This document shows positions 16,193 through 23,211 of a stretch of 32,527 nucleotides of DNA, in pieces. Numbering within the stretch: the stretch's first letter is position 1; each line of letters starts with the position of its first letter. The notes under the pieces are model-generated. The model was not told the DNA's origin. It was given only the letters and a program-made list of their open reading frames with translations, and ran no database searches. The position numbers were made by a program, and so were the translations under genes. The DNA comes from a virus. The DNA lies in IMG/VR virus record IMGVR_UViG_3300006752_000113, positions 1-32,527 of that record. The stretch is one strand, 5' to 3'.

Positions 16193-17046
16193 AAATTTTA
16201 CTAACTGGACACAAAGGTTTTATAGGTAGTCATTACTACGACTATGTTAAAGATTCACATGACGTAACTGCTTATGATCTAGTGAACGAACAAGACCTTT
16301 GTAAGACAGAAATAGTAGATCAAATGCCACAGGGTGATGTAGTAGTGCATATGGCAGCAACTAATGGAACACGTTTATTTTACGAAACTCCTACACAAGT
16401 TGCATTTAATAATACACTACCAACATTTAATTTAATTAAAAAATATCAAAACACAGACACAAAATTTGTATTCACAAGTACTTGTGAAATATTTAACGGT
16501 GCAATAGATAAAGGTATATATGGCGTGCCAACAGATGAAAATGTTCCTATACATTTTGAGGACATTATAAATCCACGTTGGAGTTACAGTATACCTAAAG
16601 CACTGGGTGAAAACTTAGTAGCAAATGCAGGACTTGAATATCTTATTATTAGATACTTCAATGTTTACGGACCAAGACAGAAAGATCATTTTATCAGTGA
16701 GTTCGTAGAGCGAGTAGCAAAAGGTGAATACTTTATTAAGGGCGATGACACACGCAGTTTCTGTTATATAGACGATGCAGTAAAACTAACACACGAACTT
16801 GTAAAAAATACAAGCAACGAAATTGTAAACGTAGGCAGAGAAGAAGAAAGTCAAATATCAGATGTAGCAAAATGCATCATGGATATTATGGGTGTAGACC
16901 CAACTAAACTAGAGATATTACCTGGACTAAAAGGCAGTGCAAAACGCCGTTGTCCTGATACAAAGAAACTTTTATCAATTACCGAACCTTTTGAGTATAC
17001 ACCACTCAGGGAAGGATTAAAACTAACAGTGGAGTCACTATTATGA
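16189..17046 (+). CDS. NAD-dependent sugar epimerase/dehydratase
   Basis: Extended short-chain dehydrogenase (285 aa) that interconverts nucleotide sugars. The Rossmann motif GHKGFIG is at 7-13, the FTSTCEIF block at about 95-102 supplies the Ser/Thr, and the catalytic YSIPK at 133-137 gives the Tyr-x-x-x-Lys pair. RYFNVYGPRQ (155-164) is the usual substrate-side motif. The likely reaction is 4-epimerisation, 4,6-dehydration or decarboxylation of an NDP-sugar; which one is not determinable. It overlaps the UDP-sugar dehydrogenase gene directly downstream, suggesting consecutive steps. Confidence 0.92.
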   Translation: MKILLTGHKGFIGSHYYDYVKDSHDVTAYDLVNEQDLCKTEIVDQMPQGDVVVHMAATNGTRLFYETPTQVAFNNTLPTFNLIKKYQNTDTKFVFTSTCEIFNGAIDKGIYGVPTDENVPIHFEDIINPRWSYSIPKALGENLVANAGLEYLIIRYFNVYGPRQKDHFISEFVERVAKGEYFIKGDDTRSFCYIDDAVKLTHELVKNTSNEIVNVGREEESQISDVAKCIMDIMGVDPTKLEILPGLKGSAKRRCPDTKKLLSITEPFEYTPLREGLKLTVESLL

Positions 17047-17840
17047 AACTAGGAATCATTGGACTTGGTACAGTAGGTTCAGCAAACAAAGCAGGATTTG
17101 AACATATCGGTCATGAAATTATCGGACACGATATTACACTTGATACACAAATTACAGATATCTTTAATACAGAAATTACTTTTGTTTGTGTACCAACACC
17201 AAGCAAAGAAAACGGTGATTGTGACACAACTATTATTGAAAGTGTAATAGACGAACTTGCAGATATTAATTATAAAGGTATTATTGCTATTAGAAGTACA
17301 GCAGTACCTGGCTTTACACAAAGCATGATTGATAAACACAAGAACTTAACTATTGCATTTGTACCAGAATTTTTACGTGAACGCTGTGCATTAGATGACT
17401 TCTTAAACAATCATAAACTACTTGCAGTAGGTACACATGATATTTGGGTGCATAGAAAAGTTGTTGCAGCACACGGTGATTTACCACAAAATATCGAGCA
17501 TCTAACACCTAACGAAGCAGAAGTACTTAAATACTATAATAACGTATATGCTGCTGTAAGAGTAACATTTGCTAACGTAATGTACGAAATCTGTGAGAAG
17601 TTAGACTGTGATTACAATACAATTAAGAACGCATATATTAAAACAGGAAAAGCAATTGATATGTACTTAGACGTTTATCCTGAGCTACGGGGTTACGGCG
17701 GTATGTGTTTACCTAAAGATACAAAAGCTCTTGCATCATTAATTAAAAAACTTGACTTACCATTTGACTTGTTAGACGTTGTTACGGAGGACAACTCCAA
17801 AGTAAAAAAGACCGTGTTTAATGGGATGAGAGAGAATTAA
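17043..17840 (+). CDS. Short UDP-glucose/GDP-mannose 6-dehydrogenase
   Basis: NAD-dependent oxidation of an NDP-hexose to its uronic acid. The N-terminal NAD domain has GLGTVG (7-12) and VPTPS; RSTAVPG and PEFLRE follow. The central domain has the conserved LKYYNN (Lys163) and the catalytic Cys222 in GYGGMCLPKD. At 265 aa it ends shortly after the catalytic motif and lacks most of the C-terminal UDP-binding domain of the usual 390-450 aa enzymes. The stop is clean and overlaps the next ATG, so this looks like a streamlined phage form rather than a frameshift. Confidence 0.9.
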   Translation: MKLGIIGLGTVGSANKAGFEHIGHEIIGHDITLDTQITDIFNTEITFVCVPTPSKENGDCDTTIIESVIDELADINYKGIIAIRSTAVPGFTQSMIDKHKNLTIAFVPEFLRERCALDDFLNNHKLLAVGTHDIWVHRKVVAAHGDLPQNIEHLTPNEAEVLKYYNNVYAAVRVTFANVMYEICEKLDCDYNTIKNAYIKTGKAIDMYLDVYPELRGYGGMCLPKDTKALASLIKKLDLPFDLLDVVTEDNSKVKKTVFNGMREN

Positions 17841-18001
17841 TGCTTAGTAAAGTAAAGCATTGGGCTGATGTATGTAAAATACATTGGAAAGAGATTATAT
17901 CTCTTGCTATTGCTTTACATTGGATTATGGACTTATTAATTATTATACCATTGTCATTAGCATTAGGCTTTTTCTTTGGTATTCAATTCGGAGAACATTA
18001 A
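17840..18001 (+). CDS. Small membrane protein, 53 aa
   Basis: The open frame begins with the last A of the previous stop and ends with the first A of the next start (TAATG at both ends), strong evidence for a coupled gene. Residues 1-17 are polar. From about 18 to 48 the chain is hydrophobic (IISLAIALHWIMDLLIIIP, then LSLALGFFFGI), enough for one or two membrane spans. It might anchor glycan enzymes, but no function is shown. Confidence 0.75.
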   Translation: MLSKVKHWADVCKIHWKEIISLAIALHWIMDLLIIIPLSLALGFFFGIQFGEH

Positions 18002-18669
18002 TGGATCATCCTATTGTCGACAAACTTGTTAGTTTAGTAGTCTGGCCTAAAGGCACCAAGCCGCATATTTTAGATATAGGTGCAAATCAAGGTCAGTTTG
18101 CAAGAGAGATGAGAGAGTGGTTCGGCAATGCATACATATATTCTATCGAAGCAAATCCTTATTGCGAAAAGAAACTAGGTAAACAAAAAGGTAGCGGTCA
18201 ACTTAACGAGTATGAAATTGTTGCACTTGGAAAACAAGAAGGCGTATTAGATTTTTTTTATTCTGAAAGAAAGCCTGCAGGCAAAGGTGCTAGTTTTTAT
18301 CCAGAGATAGAGCAAGGTGATTTATTATCTATGCAAGTGCCTGTAAGAAGATTAGATGATGTAATGTTAGGTAAACACTTTCATTTAATTAAAATTGATG
18401 TACAAGGTGCAGAAAAAGATGTTATCGAAGGCGGAAGAACAATAATTGATAAAGCAAAATATGTTATACTTGAACTTGCAATTAAACCTTATAACGAAGG
18501 TGCTCCAACAGGAGTAGAGATGATAGAATTAATGAATAGTTTAGGATTTGGTTTGACCAATTGTATTACTGAACATAGAAGTTCAAACAAACAAGTATTA
18601 CAGATAGACGGATTGTTTGAAAAAGGAATTGAAAACGCTACACAACCAATGGAGTATTTTAGTGTATAA
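18001..18669 (+). CDS. FkbM-family methyltransferase
   Basis: 222-aa SAM-dependent methyltransferase. Motif I is ILDIGANQGQFAREM at about 23-37, followed by IYSIEANP (Glu at the ribose position) and the FkbM signature LIKIDVQGAEKDVIEGG at about 126-142. ATG at 18001 is chosen over an in-frame upstream start because it follows the small membrane gene by TAATG overlap and the methyltransferase fold begins there. It probably O-methylates a sugar in the glycan made by this block. It overlaps the next gene by 8 nt. Confidence 0.88.
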   Translation: MDHPIVDKLVSLVVWPKGTKPHILDIGANQGQFAREMREWFGNAYIYSIEANPYCEKKLGKQKGSGQLNEYEIVALGKQEGVLDFFYSERKPAGKGASFYPEIEQGDLLSMQVPVRRLDDVMLGKHFHLIKIDVQGAEKDVIEGGRTIIDKAKYVILELAIKPYNEGAPTGVEMIELMNSLGFGLTNCITEHRSSNKQVLQIDGLFEKGIENATQPMEYFSV

Positions 18670-19408
18670 ATTGCATTACGAAAAGCAAGTTCATTCACAG
18701 AACGGTGAAGACGGTATTATTGAAATGATGACTAATTCTATCATTAATCCAGACAAAACATTTTTAGAAATTGGTTGGGGTGATGGCGGAACAAATATGA
18801 CCAACTACTTACAATATGAAAAAGATTGGAGCGGTGTAGGTGTTGATGCCAAAGAAGATCCTAAAGGTAAAGAGCGATTTACAGATAAATTTAAGCACAT
18901 AGCGTCTAAAGTTTATCCACACAACGCACAAGAATTTATGAAAGAAGTCCCTTATAACTGCGACTTTTTTAGTTTAGATATAGATAGTTTCGACTATGCT
19001 ATTGCACACGAATTATTTTTAAACGGCGGTTTTAGACCCAAAACAGTATGTGTAGAGTTTACAGATCAGTTTGGTCCTGACGTTGTTGCAAGTTTTCCAT
19101 ACGTATCTAGTATGCCTTGGAAGATACTTAGGAAAGGAAAGTTAACCACATCAGGCTGTAGTTTACAGAAGTGGAAACTATTCTTTGAACATTTTAACTA
19201 CTCGTACTTTGGGTTTGACTCGAGCAGCACTAACTGTTTCTTTTATAATCCACAAGAACTTGTTCCGGCACACTTAGAGAATTTGCCTATATTGGCAAAT
19301 GCAGAAATGCAATATACCGATGACAGCAAAATGGTTGAAAATATTAATCAATCAGCTGCATGGAAACCGTTAGTGAAACAGATTTACACTGACGACTTAG
19401 GACTATGA
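18662..19408 (+). CDS. FkbM-like methyltransferase, divergent
   Basis: 248-aa protein with SQNGEDGIIEMM near the N-terminus, FLEIGWGDGGTNMTNYL (motif I-like), GVGVDAKED (acidic ribose position) and FFSLDIDSFDYAIAHEL, a variant of the FkbM D-I-D/V signature. This layout matches a subgroup of FkbM-like proteins in glycan clusters. GTG at 18662 is chosen because GGAG lies 7 nt upstream; an ATG at 18617 would add 15 residues and a 53-nt overlap. The C-terminal half is rich in aromatic residues and Ser. The target is unknown. Confidence 0.78.
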   Translation: MYKLHYEKQVHSQNGEDGIIEMMTNSIINPDKTFLEIGWGDGGTNMTNYLQYEKDWSGVGVDAKEDPKGKERFTDKFKHIASKVYPHNAQEFMKEVPYNCDFFSLDIDSFDYAIAHELFLNGGFRPKTVCVEFTDQFGPDVVASFPYVSSMPWKILRKGKLTTSGCSLQKWKLFFEHFNYSYFGFDSSSTNCFFYNPQELVPAHLENLPILANAEMQYTDDSKMVENINQSAAWKPLVKQIYTDDLGL

Positions 19409-19433
19409 AAACACAACAACAAAGGAAAACTAT

Positions 19434-19622
19434 ATGTTACACAAAATTAGTGATATGTGCAACAAAGTTGACGTCATACACAGAAAATCTGAAGAGCTAA
19501 GAAAACTAAAGTATGACACACCAAAAGATGCACGAGACAACACACAGATTGACTTCCTCATTCAAGACATTCAAACACTGTGTCGAGAAATTGCATACGA
19601 TCGCGGCGAGTACAACAAATGA
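19434..19622 (+). CDS. Small helical protein, 62 aa
   Basis: Charged, helix-rich product (VDVIHRKSEELRKLKYD, FLIQDIQTLCREIAYDRGE) that may form a short coiled coil. AAAGGA precedes the ATG. Its TGA overlaps the ATG of the next methyltransferase. No family is recognised. Confidence 0.72.
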   Translation: MLHKISDMCNKVDVIHRKSEELRKLKYDTPKDARDNTQIDFLIQDIQTLCREIAYDRGEYNK

Positions 19623-20170
19623 TATCAACTGATTATCAAGAAATGCTTTCGCTTATTCATAGCGGAACAAAGTTTGGAAAGCGTTCTAAAATACCAGAAC
19701 ATTTAAAAAAGTTTATATCCAAACAAGCAATTAGATCTATGATTGATTTTGGTTGTGGTAAAGGACAATTAATTGACGTGTTAAAACACAACTACCCTAG
19801 TATAGATATTATGGGGTATGATCCTGCCAATCCAAAATTTGATGTACCTTTAAAGAAAGTTGATTTAATATTTTCAACTGATGTACTAGAACATATTGAG
19901 CCCGAACATCTTGATGCAACACTAGAAGAAATAAAAGAACACAGCACATACATATACCATTTGATCAGCTGTGCGCCTGCCAAACTTATACTGCCAGATG
20001 GGCGCAATGCTCATCTAATACAACAACCTCCAGAATGGTGGAAACAGAAGCATTTGGCTATGGGCTACGAAGTAATTAAAGAAGAATATAGAGAATTTAA
20101 CAAATATTCAAAACAACTTGGCAAAAATATACCAGTTAAAAATTACTTCATTATGGCTAGGTTATCATAA
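19619..20170 (+). CDS. Class I SAM-dependent methyltransferase
   Basis: 183-aa methyltransferase of the Methyltransf_11/23-like group. Motif I is MIDFGCGKGQLIDVL at about 39-53, followed by IMGYDPANP (Asp for the ribose) and the motif IV/post-I region VDLIFSTDVLEHIEPEHL. The ATG at 19619 overlaps the previous stop; an upstream in-frame start would overlap the small gene. It is the third methyltransferase within 2.2 kb. Unlike the FkbM pair, it is not a typical sugar O-methylase family, so a small-molecule or lipid-linked target is also possible. Confidence 0.85.
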   Translation: MISTDYQEMLSLIHSGTKFGKRSKIPEHLKKFISKQAIRSMIDFGCGKGQLIDVLKHNYPSIDIMGYDPANPKFDVPLKKVDLIFSTDVLEHIEPEHLDATLEEIKEHSTYIYHLISCAPAKLILPDGRNAHLIQQPPEWWKQKHLAMGYEVIKEEYREFNKYSKQLGKNIPVKNYFIMARLS

Positions 20171-20177
20171 AAAACAC

Positions 20178-20206
20178 TTGCATTTATTTGCTAAAGATAG
20201 TACAAT
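20178..20206 (+). promoter_or_regulatory. Sigma70-type promoter, leaderless layout
   Basis: TTGCAT (20178-20183), 17-base spacer, TACAAT (20201-20206). ATG of the lipoprotein gene begins 6 nt after the -10, so transcription should start at the ATG itself. There is no room for a Shine-Dalgarno site. Confidence 0.68.
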
Positions 20207-20212
20207 ATAACT

Positions 20213-20371
20213 ATGATTAGACTTTTATTTGTAGCCATTATTCTATTACTTCCGGCTTGTAGCACAACTGTAGCAGTTTTGGATGTTACAGCAAGTACTG
20301 CCATTTATGCAGGAAAGACAGTAGTAAATACAATAGATATAGTTACGCCAGATATTGTTAACAAGGACTAG
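20213..20371 (+). CDS. Tiny lipoprotein, 52 aa
   Basis: A signal peptide (MIRLLFVAIILLLPAC) ends in a lipobox LPAC with Cys16, so the mature product is about 37 residues anchored in a membrane by lipid. The mature part (STTVAVLDVTASTAIYAGKT region) is small and uncharged. Phage lipoproteins of this size act as outer spanin subunits or superinfection-exclusion proteins; neither can be chosen here. It sits first in a unit headed by its own promoter. Confidence 0.78.
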   Translation: MIRLLFVAIILLLPACSTTVAVLDVTASTAIYAGKTVVNTIDIVTPDIVNKD

Positions 20372-20372
20372 A

Positions 20373-20834
20373 ATGTCAAAATTAAAACTAAATGAAATAC
20401 TAGCATCTGTGGATATGAATGCAAAACATATCTGGGATGAGCTTACAGAAGAACAACGTAAGAGTGTTGTTTTCTTCACGCTTAATCGCTATATAAGCAA
20501 CGTACAAGGGTCTAGAGAACTAAAGGAGCATTATGTACTGCTAGGCAATGAACGCTTTAATAAGAACCTTTTCCTGCTGTTAAACAAGCATAATAAATTA
20601 CTATGGCAACTAGCATGTAGTTGTGGTCATGAAGAAAAGAATATTCATAGACACGAATGGTTAGGACTTAAAAGAGAAAAGAATAAGAAAGAAGAATTTT
20701 TAAAGAAGATATTTCCTGACATGAAAAGTGCAGACATTTCTGCATTAGCAGTAATGACAGATAACAAAGAAATTAAAGATCACTGTAGAGGTCTTGGTTG
20801 GGATAAGAAACAGATCGATGCAATTAAATTATAA
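20373..20834 (+). CDS. Conserved phage protein, possible clamp-loader (gp62-type) subunit
   Basis: 153 aa, helical and basic. The layout IWDELTEEQRKSVVFF-TLNRYIS, then HNKLLWQLACSCG and a C-terminal DKKQIDAIKL resembles small marine T4-like phage proteins sometimes labelled clamp-loader small subunit, the partner of gp44 that loads the gp45 clamp. Resemblance to T4 gp62 itself is weak, and the usual neighbours gp44 and gp45 are not in the window. The ATG at 20373 follows the lipoprotein stop by one base. It overlaps the zinc-finger gene by 17 nt. The gene is solid; the role is tentative. Confidence 0.6.
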   Translation: MSKLKLNEILASVDMNAKHIWDELTEEQRKSVVFFTLNRYISNVQGSRELKEHYVLLGNERFNKNLFLLLNKHNKLLWQLACSCGHEEKNIHRHEWLGLKREKNKKEEFLKKIFPDMKSADISALAVMTDNKEIKDHCRGLGWDKKQIDAIKL

Positions 20835-21501
20835 ATGTGATTACTGCGGCAAAGCATTTGCAAAGGAGAAAACTTTGTTTGTGCATGTGTGCGAGCCTAA
20901 AAGGAGGCACTTAGCAAAGAATGAAAAGCATGTGCAGTATGGCTTACTGACATTTAAAAAGTTTTACGAATTTAATCAACCAAGTGCAAAACCTAAAACG
21001 TTTGATGACTTTGTTGGTAGTCCTTATTATAATGCATTTGTTAAGTTTGGTAGTTTTATGGTTAATACAAATCCTATATACCCAGAAAGGTTTTTAGAGT
21101 TTGTAGTTAAGAGTGGCATCAAATTAGATCATTGGTGTAGAGATGAATTGTATGACACATACATAAAGGAATTATTAAAAATAGAACCAGCTGATGGTGC
21201 TATACAACGTAGTGTAAAAACTATGATGGACTGGGCAGATAACAACGAAGCGGAATGGAATCATTACTTTAGTTACTGTAATTTAAATAGAGCAACACAT
21301 GATATTAAAGAAGGAAAGATTAGTCCTTGGATATTATTAAATTCAAAGGCAGCTAAGGACATGATGCAAAACATGTCAGATGAACAATTAAATATTATTG
21401 GGCCTGTTCTAGATCCTAAGTACTGGATGATTAGATTTAAGAAACTTCCAGCAGATGTAGAACTAGTAAAAGAAGTAATCAAAGAAGGTAACATATCGTG
21501 A
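20818..21501 (+). CDS. Zinc-finger protein, 227 aa
   Basis: Starts with a single finger: CDYC at residues 7-10, then a His/Cys pair in FVHVCEPKRRH, giving a C2HC or C2H2-like site, followed by a basic patch that suits nucleic-acid binding. The rest (KTFDDFVGSPYYNAFVKFG, WCRDELYDTYIKELL, AEWNHYFSYC, ILLNSKAAKDMM) is a well-ordered helical domain of unknown family. The ATG at 20818 is chosen because the finger begins there, although it overlaps the previous gene by 17 nt. The gene order with the neighbouring genes suggests a replication or transcription role. Confidence 0.78.
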   Translation: MQLNYKCDYCGKAFAKEKTLFVHVCEPKRRHLAKNEKHVQYGLLTFKKFYEFNQPSAKPKTFDDFVGSPYYNAFVKFGSFMVNTNPIYPERFLEFVVKSGIKLDHWCRDELYDTYIKELLKIEPADGAIQRSVKTMMDWADNNEAEWNHYFSYCNLNRATHDIKEGKISPWILLNSKAAKDMMQNMSDEQLNIIGPVLDPKYWMIRFKKLPADVELVKEVIKEGNIS

Positions 21502-21677
21502 CAAAGACTAGAAAATTATTAAGCGGAAAAGAAGTACCACAACTTGAAAGAGTTGCTAACCTTAGTATAATAACAAAGTGTCCTGAGAAGTGGAAAATTG
21601 TTGATATGGAAACAGGACAAGAATACGTTGCTAGTGGAACACTTGAACTCTACAAGCAATGGAAAAGGATAAAATGA
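21498..21677 (+). CDS. Small hypothetical protein, 59 aa
   Basis: GTG start overlapping the previous TGA, TGA overlapping the next ATG. The basic N-terminus (TKTRKLLSGKEVPQLERV) leads into a compact segment with WKIVDMETGQEY and LELYKQWKRIK, consistent with a tiny beta domain plus helix. No family is recognised. Confidence 0.68.
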   Translation: MTKTRKLLSGKEVPQLERVANLSIITKCPEKWKIVDMETGQEYVASGTLELYKQWKRIK

Positions 21678-21760
21678 TAATAGCAATCTTATTTTTACTA
21701 TCATGCTACGCATTGCCGATATATATGTTAGTAAAAATGAATAACGAAGAACCAAAGTAA
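21674..21760 (+). CDS. Micro-membrane peptide, 28 aa
   Basis: ATG overlaps the previous stop and the TAA overlaps the next ATG. Residues 1-21 are hydrophobic (MIIAILFLLSCYALPIYMLV) with a polar tail KMNNEEPK. LLSC resembles a lipobox loosely. The two-sided overlap supports a translated gene, but it is very short. Confidence 0.5.
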   Translation: MIIAILFLLSCYALPIYMLVKMNNEEPK

Positions 21761-22326
21761 TGCCAGATATAGATATAGATTTTGTAGACAGACAGAAAGC
21801 TCTAAAACATTTTAAGCATATTAGAGCAAGTCGTGTTGAAAACGGTAAACTAGTAAAACACAATACTGGTGTGTATATGCATGAGGTTCCTGTTAGTGCT
21901 GAATTAAATTTGTGTAGTGTTCCGCATAAAGAAGCAGAAGATAAAGGTTATTTTAAATTAGACTTTCTTAATGTAAGTATGTACAAAGATGTACGTAATG
22001 AAGAACACTTGCAACAACTAATAGATAAAGAACCTATATGGGATCTATTACAGCATGACGATTTCACAGATTTATTGTTCCATGTTAACGGTCATGGCGA
22101 TATATTACGTAAGTTAAAGCCAACAAGTGTAGAGCAACTAGCAGCCGTACTTGCCATTATAAGACCTGCTAAACGCCATTTAGTAGATGAGAGTTGGAAT
22201 ACTATTATGCAAGAAGTGTGGGAAAAGCCAACAGATGGTGCATACTTCTTTAAGAAATCACATGCTACTGCATACGCAGTTGCAGTTAAAGTGCAAATGA
22301 ATTTGCTGTCAGAAGTAAAAGAATGA
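21760..22326 (+). CDS. Miniature DnaE-like (Pol III alpha) polymerase-core protein
   Basis: 188-aa protein resembling pieces of bacterial DNA polymerase III alpha joined together. MPDIDIDFVD at 1-10 matches the catalytic PDFDxDF motif. HNTGVYMHEVPVS (34-46) matches the TGVH region. YFKLDFLNVS at 64-73 matches KFDFLGL with the third catalytic aspartate (Asp68). KPTSVEQLAAVLAIIRPA at 120-137 matches the KPTRFEDLIAxxALYRPG block, and FKKSHATAYAV at 164-174 matches FNKSHSAAYAL. Full DnaE is over 1,000 aa; PHP, fingers, beta-binding and OB parts are missing. Whether it polymerises, or binds nucleotide or regulates replication, is unknown. Similar poorly annotated proteins exist in marine T4-like phages. 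Confidence 0.8.
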   Translation: MPDIDIDFVDRQKALKHFKHIRASRVENGKLVKHNTGVYMHEVPVSAELNLCSVPHKEAEDKGYFKLDFLNVSMYKDVRNEEHLQQLIDKEPIWDLLQHDDFTDLLFHVNGHGDILRKLKPTSVEQLAAVLAIIRPAKRHLVDESWNTIMQEVWEKPTDGAYFFKKSHATAYAVAVKVQMNLLSEVKE

Positions 22327-22439
22327 AATATTTGATTATATTAATACTGTTATCAGGTTGTGCTGCAAAGGATATTAATTTCAATCCATGGACAACTGTA
22401 TTAAATCAAATCATAAAGGCAGAGGGAGACAAAAAATGA
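22323..22439 (+). CDS. Tiny lipoprotein, 38 aa
   Basis: Signal peptide MKYLIILILLSGC with lipobox LSGC (Cys13) leaves a mature peptide of about 26 residues (AAKDINFNPWTTVLNQIIK region). It overlaps the DnaE-like gene by ATGA and the next membrane-protein gene by ATGA, so the three are co-translated. It could be an o-spanin-like or exclusion lipoprotein; not assignable. Confidence 0.68.
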   Translation: MKYLIILILLSGCAAKDINFNPWTTVLNQIIKAEGDKK

Positions 22440-22882
22440 AACACGTAATAGCATGGTTTGGATTAGCGTTACCTTGGTTGCTTATGTGGCAATTTGATTT
22501 TGCATACGAAACTTGCTTTGGCGATAGTTGTTATTATATTGTAGATATAATTATGATGACTTCGTTGGTTGTTGGTGTAATCTATTTCCTTTGGGTATAC
22601 AGAGAACAGTATAGAATTTTTCACAAGTATGCAAGTATGGTAAAAGATTGGTTAACGCCAAATTGGTGGGCCGCAGAAGCCGCACAAAAGATTTCAGACA
22701 AAACAGGTATGCAAGATAAAGCTGAAAACTCTAGATTTAGAAAATGGCTAGACAAGAAAGAAGCGTCACTAACAGGTTGGAAATGGTTACTGTTTCAAGT
22801 TGTTCGTGCTGTAGTTGCAATAGGATTAATAGAATTAGTTTTCAGTTTAATGGGAATGACTATTTTACCTTGGAGGATGTAA
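22436..22882 (+). CDS. Membrane protein, 148 aa
   Basis: At least three hydrophobic spans: about 3-19 (VIAWFGLALPWLLMW), 33-51 (YIVDIIMMTSLVVGVIYFLW) and 119-141 (LFQVVRAVVAIGLIELVFSL). A charged, partly helical cytoplasmic or periplasmic loop lies between the second and third (VKDWLTPNWWAAEAAQKISDK). The ATG at 22436 is preceded by GAGGGAG and overlaps the lipoprotein stop. A lipoprotein plus polytopic partner suggests an envelope function such as superinfection exclusion or lysis control, by context only. Confidence 0.75.
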   Translation: MKHVIAWFGLALPWLLMWQFDFAYETCFGDSCYYIVDIIMMTSLVVGVIYFLWVYREQYRIFHKYASMVKDWLTPNWWAAEAAQKISDKTGMQDKAENSRFRKWLDKKEASLTGWKWLLFQVVRAVVAIGLIELVFSLMGMTILPWRM

Positions 22883-23211
22883 TGAGAGTAAGTATAGATG
22901 ATATAGGTGGTGTAATTGCAAAACAGGACGATCGTTATATTGTAAAGGACAATACGACACTAAAGAACTTAATTTTAAGTAGTACGTTCTTAGAAGCAAA
23001 CAAAAGCACAAGCGGACACTTGCATAAAGGACAAGAAGAAGTTTACTTTTTTATTAAAGGTAAAGGTAAAATGGAATTAGATGACGACACTATTACTGTA
23101 CAAGAAGGTGATGTTGTATTAATTGAAGATGGTGTATTTCATAGAGTACACAACACAGGCGATTACGGTTTGTATTTTGTTTGTGTGTTTGACGGGAAAA
23201 GGAATCATTAA
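22882..23211 (+). CDS. Single-domain cupin protein
   Basis: 109-aa cupin_2-like protein. Motif 1 GHLHKGQEEVYFFIKGKG supplies His46, His48 and a Glu; motif 2 EGDVVLIEDGVFHRVHN supplies His87. The barrel accounts for nearly the whole chain. The start at 22882 overlaps the preceding TAA, and an SD (GGAGG) lies 6 nt upstream. It is coupled to the 2OG-Fe(II) oxygenase gene by a TAATG overlap, so the two may act on the same small molecule or sugar. Confidence 0.85.
   Translation: MRVSIDDIGGVIAKQDDRYIVKDNTTLKNLILSSTFLEANKSTSGHLHKGQEEVYFFIKGKGKMELDDDTITVQEGDVVLIEDGVFHRVHNTGDYGLYFVCVFDGKRNH

Noticed and set aside
17884-18000. Upstream extension of the FkbM gene
   Set aside because: A separate, doubly coupled small membrane gene occupies this stretch in another frame.
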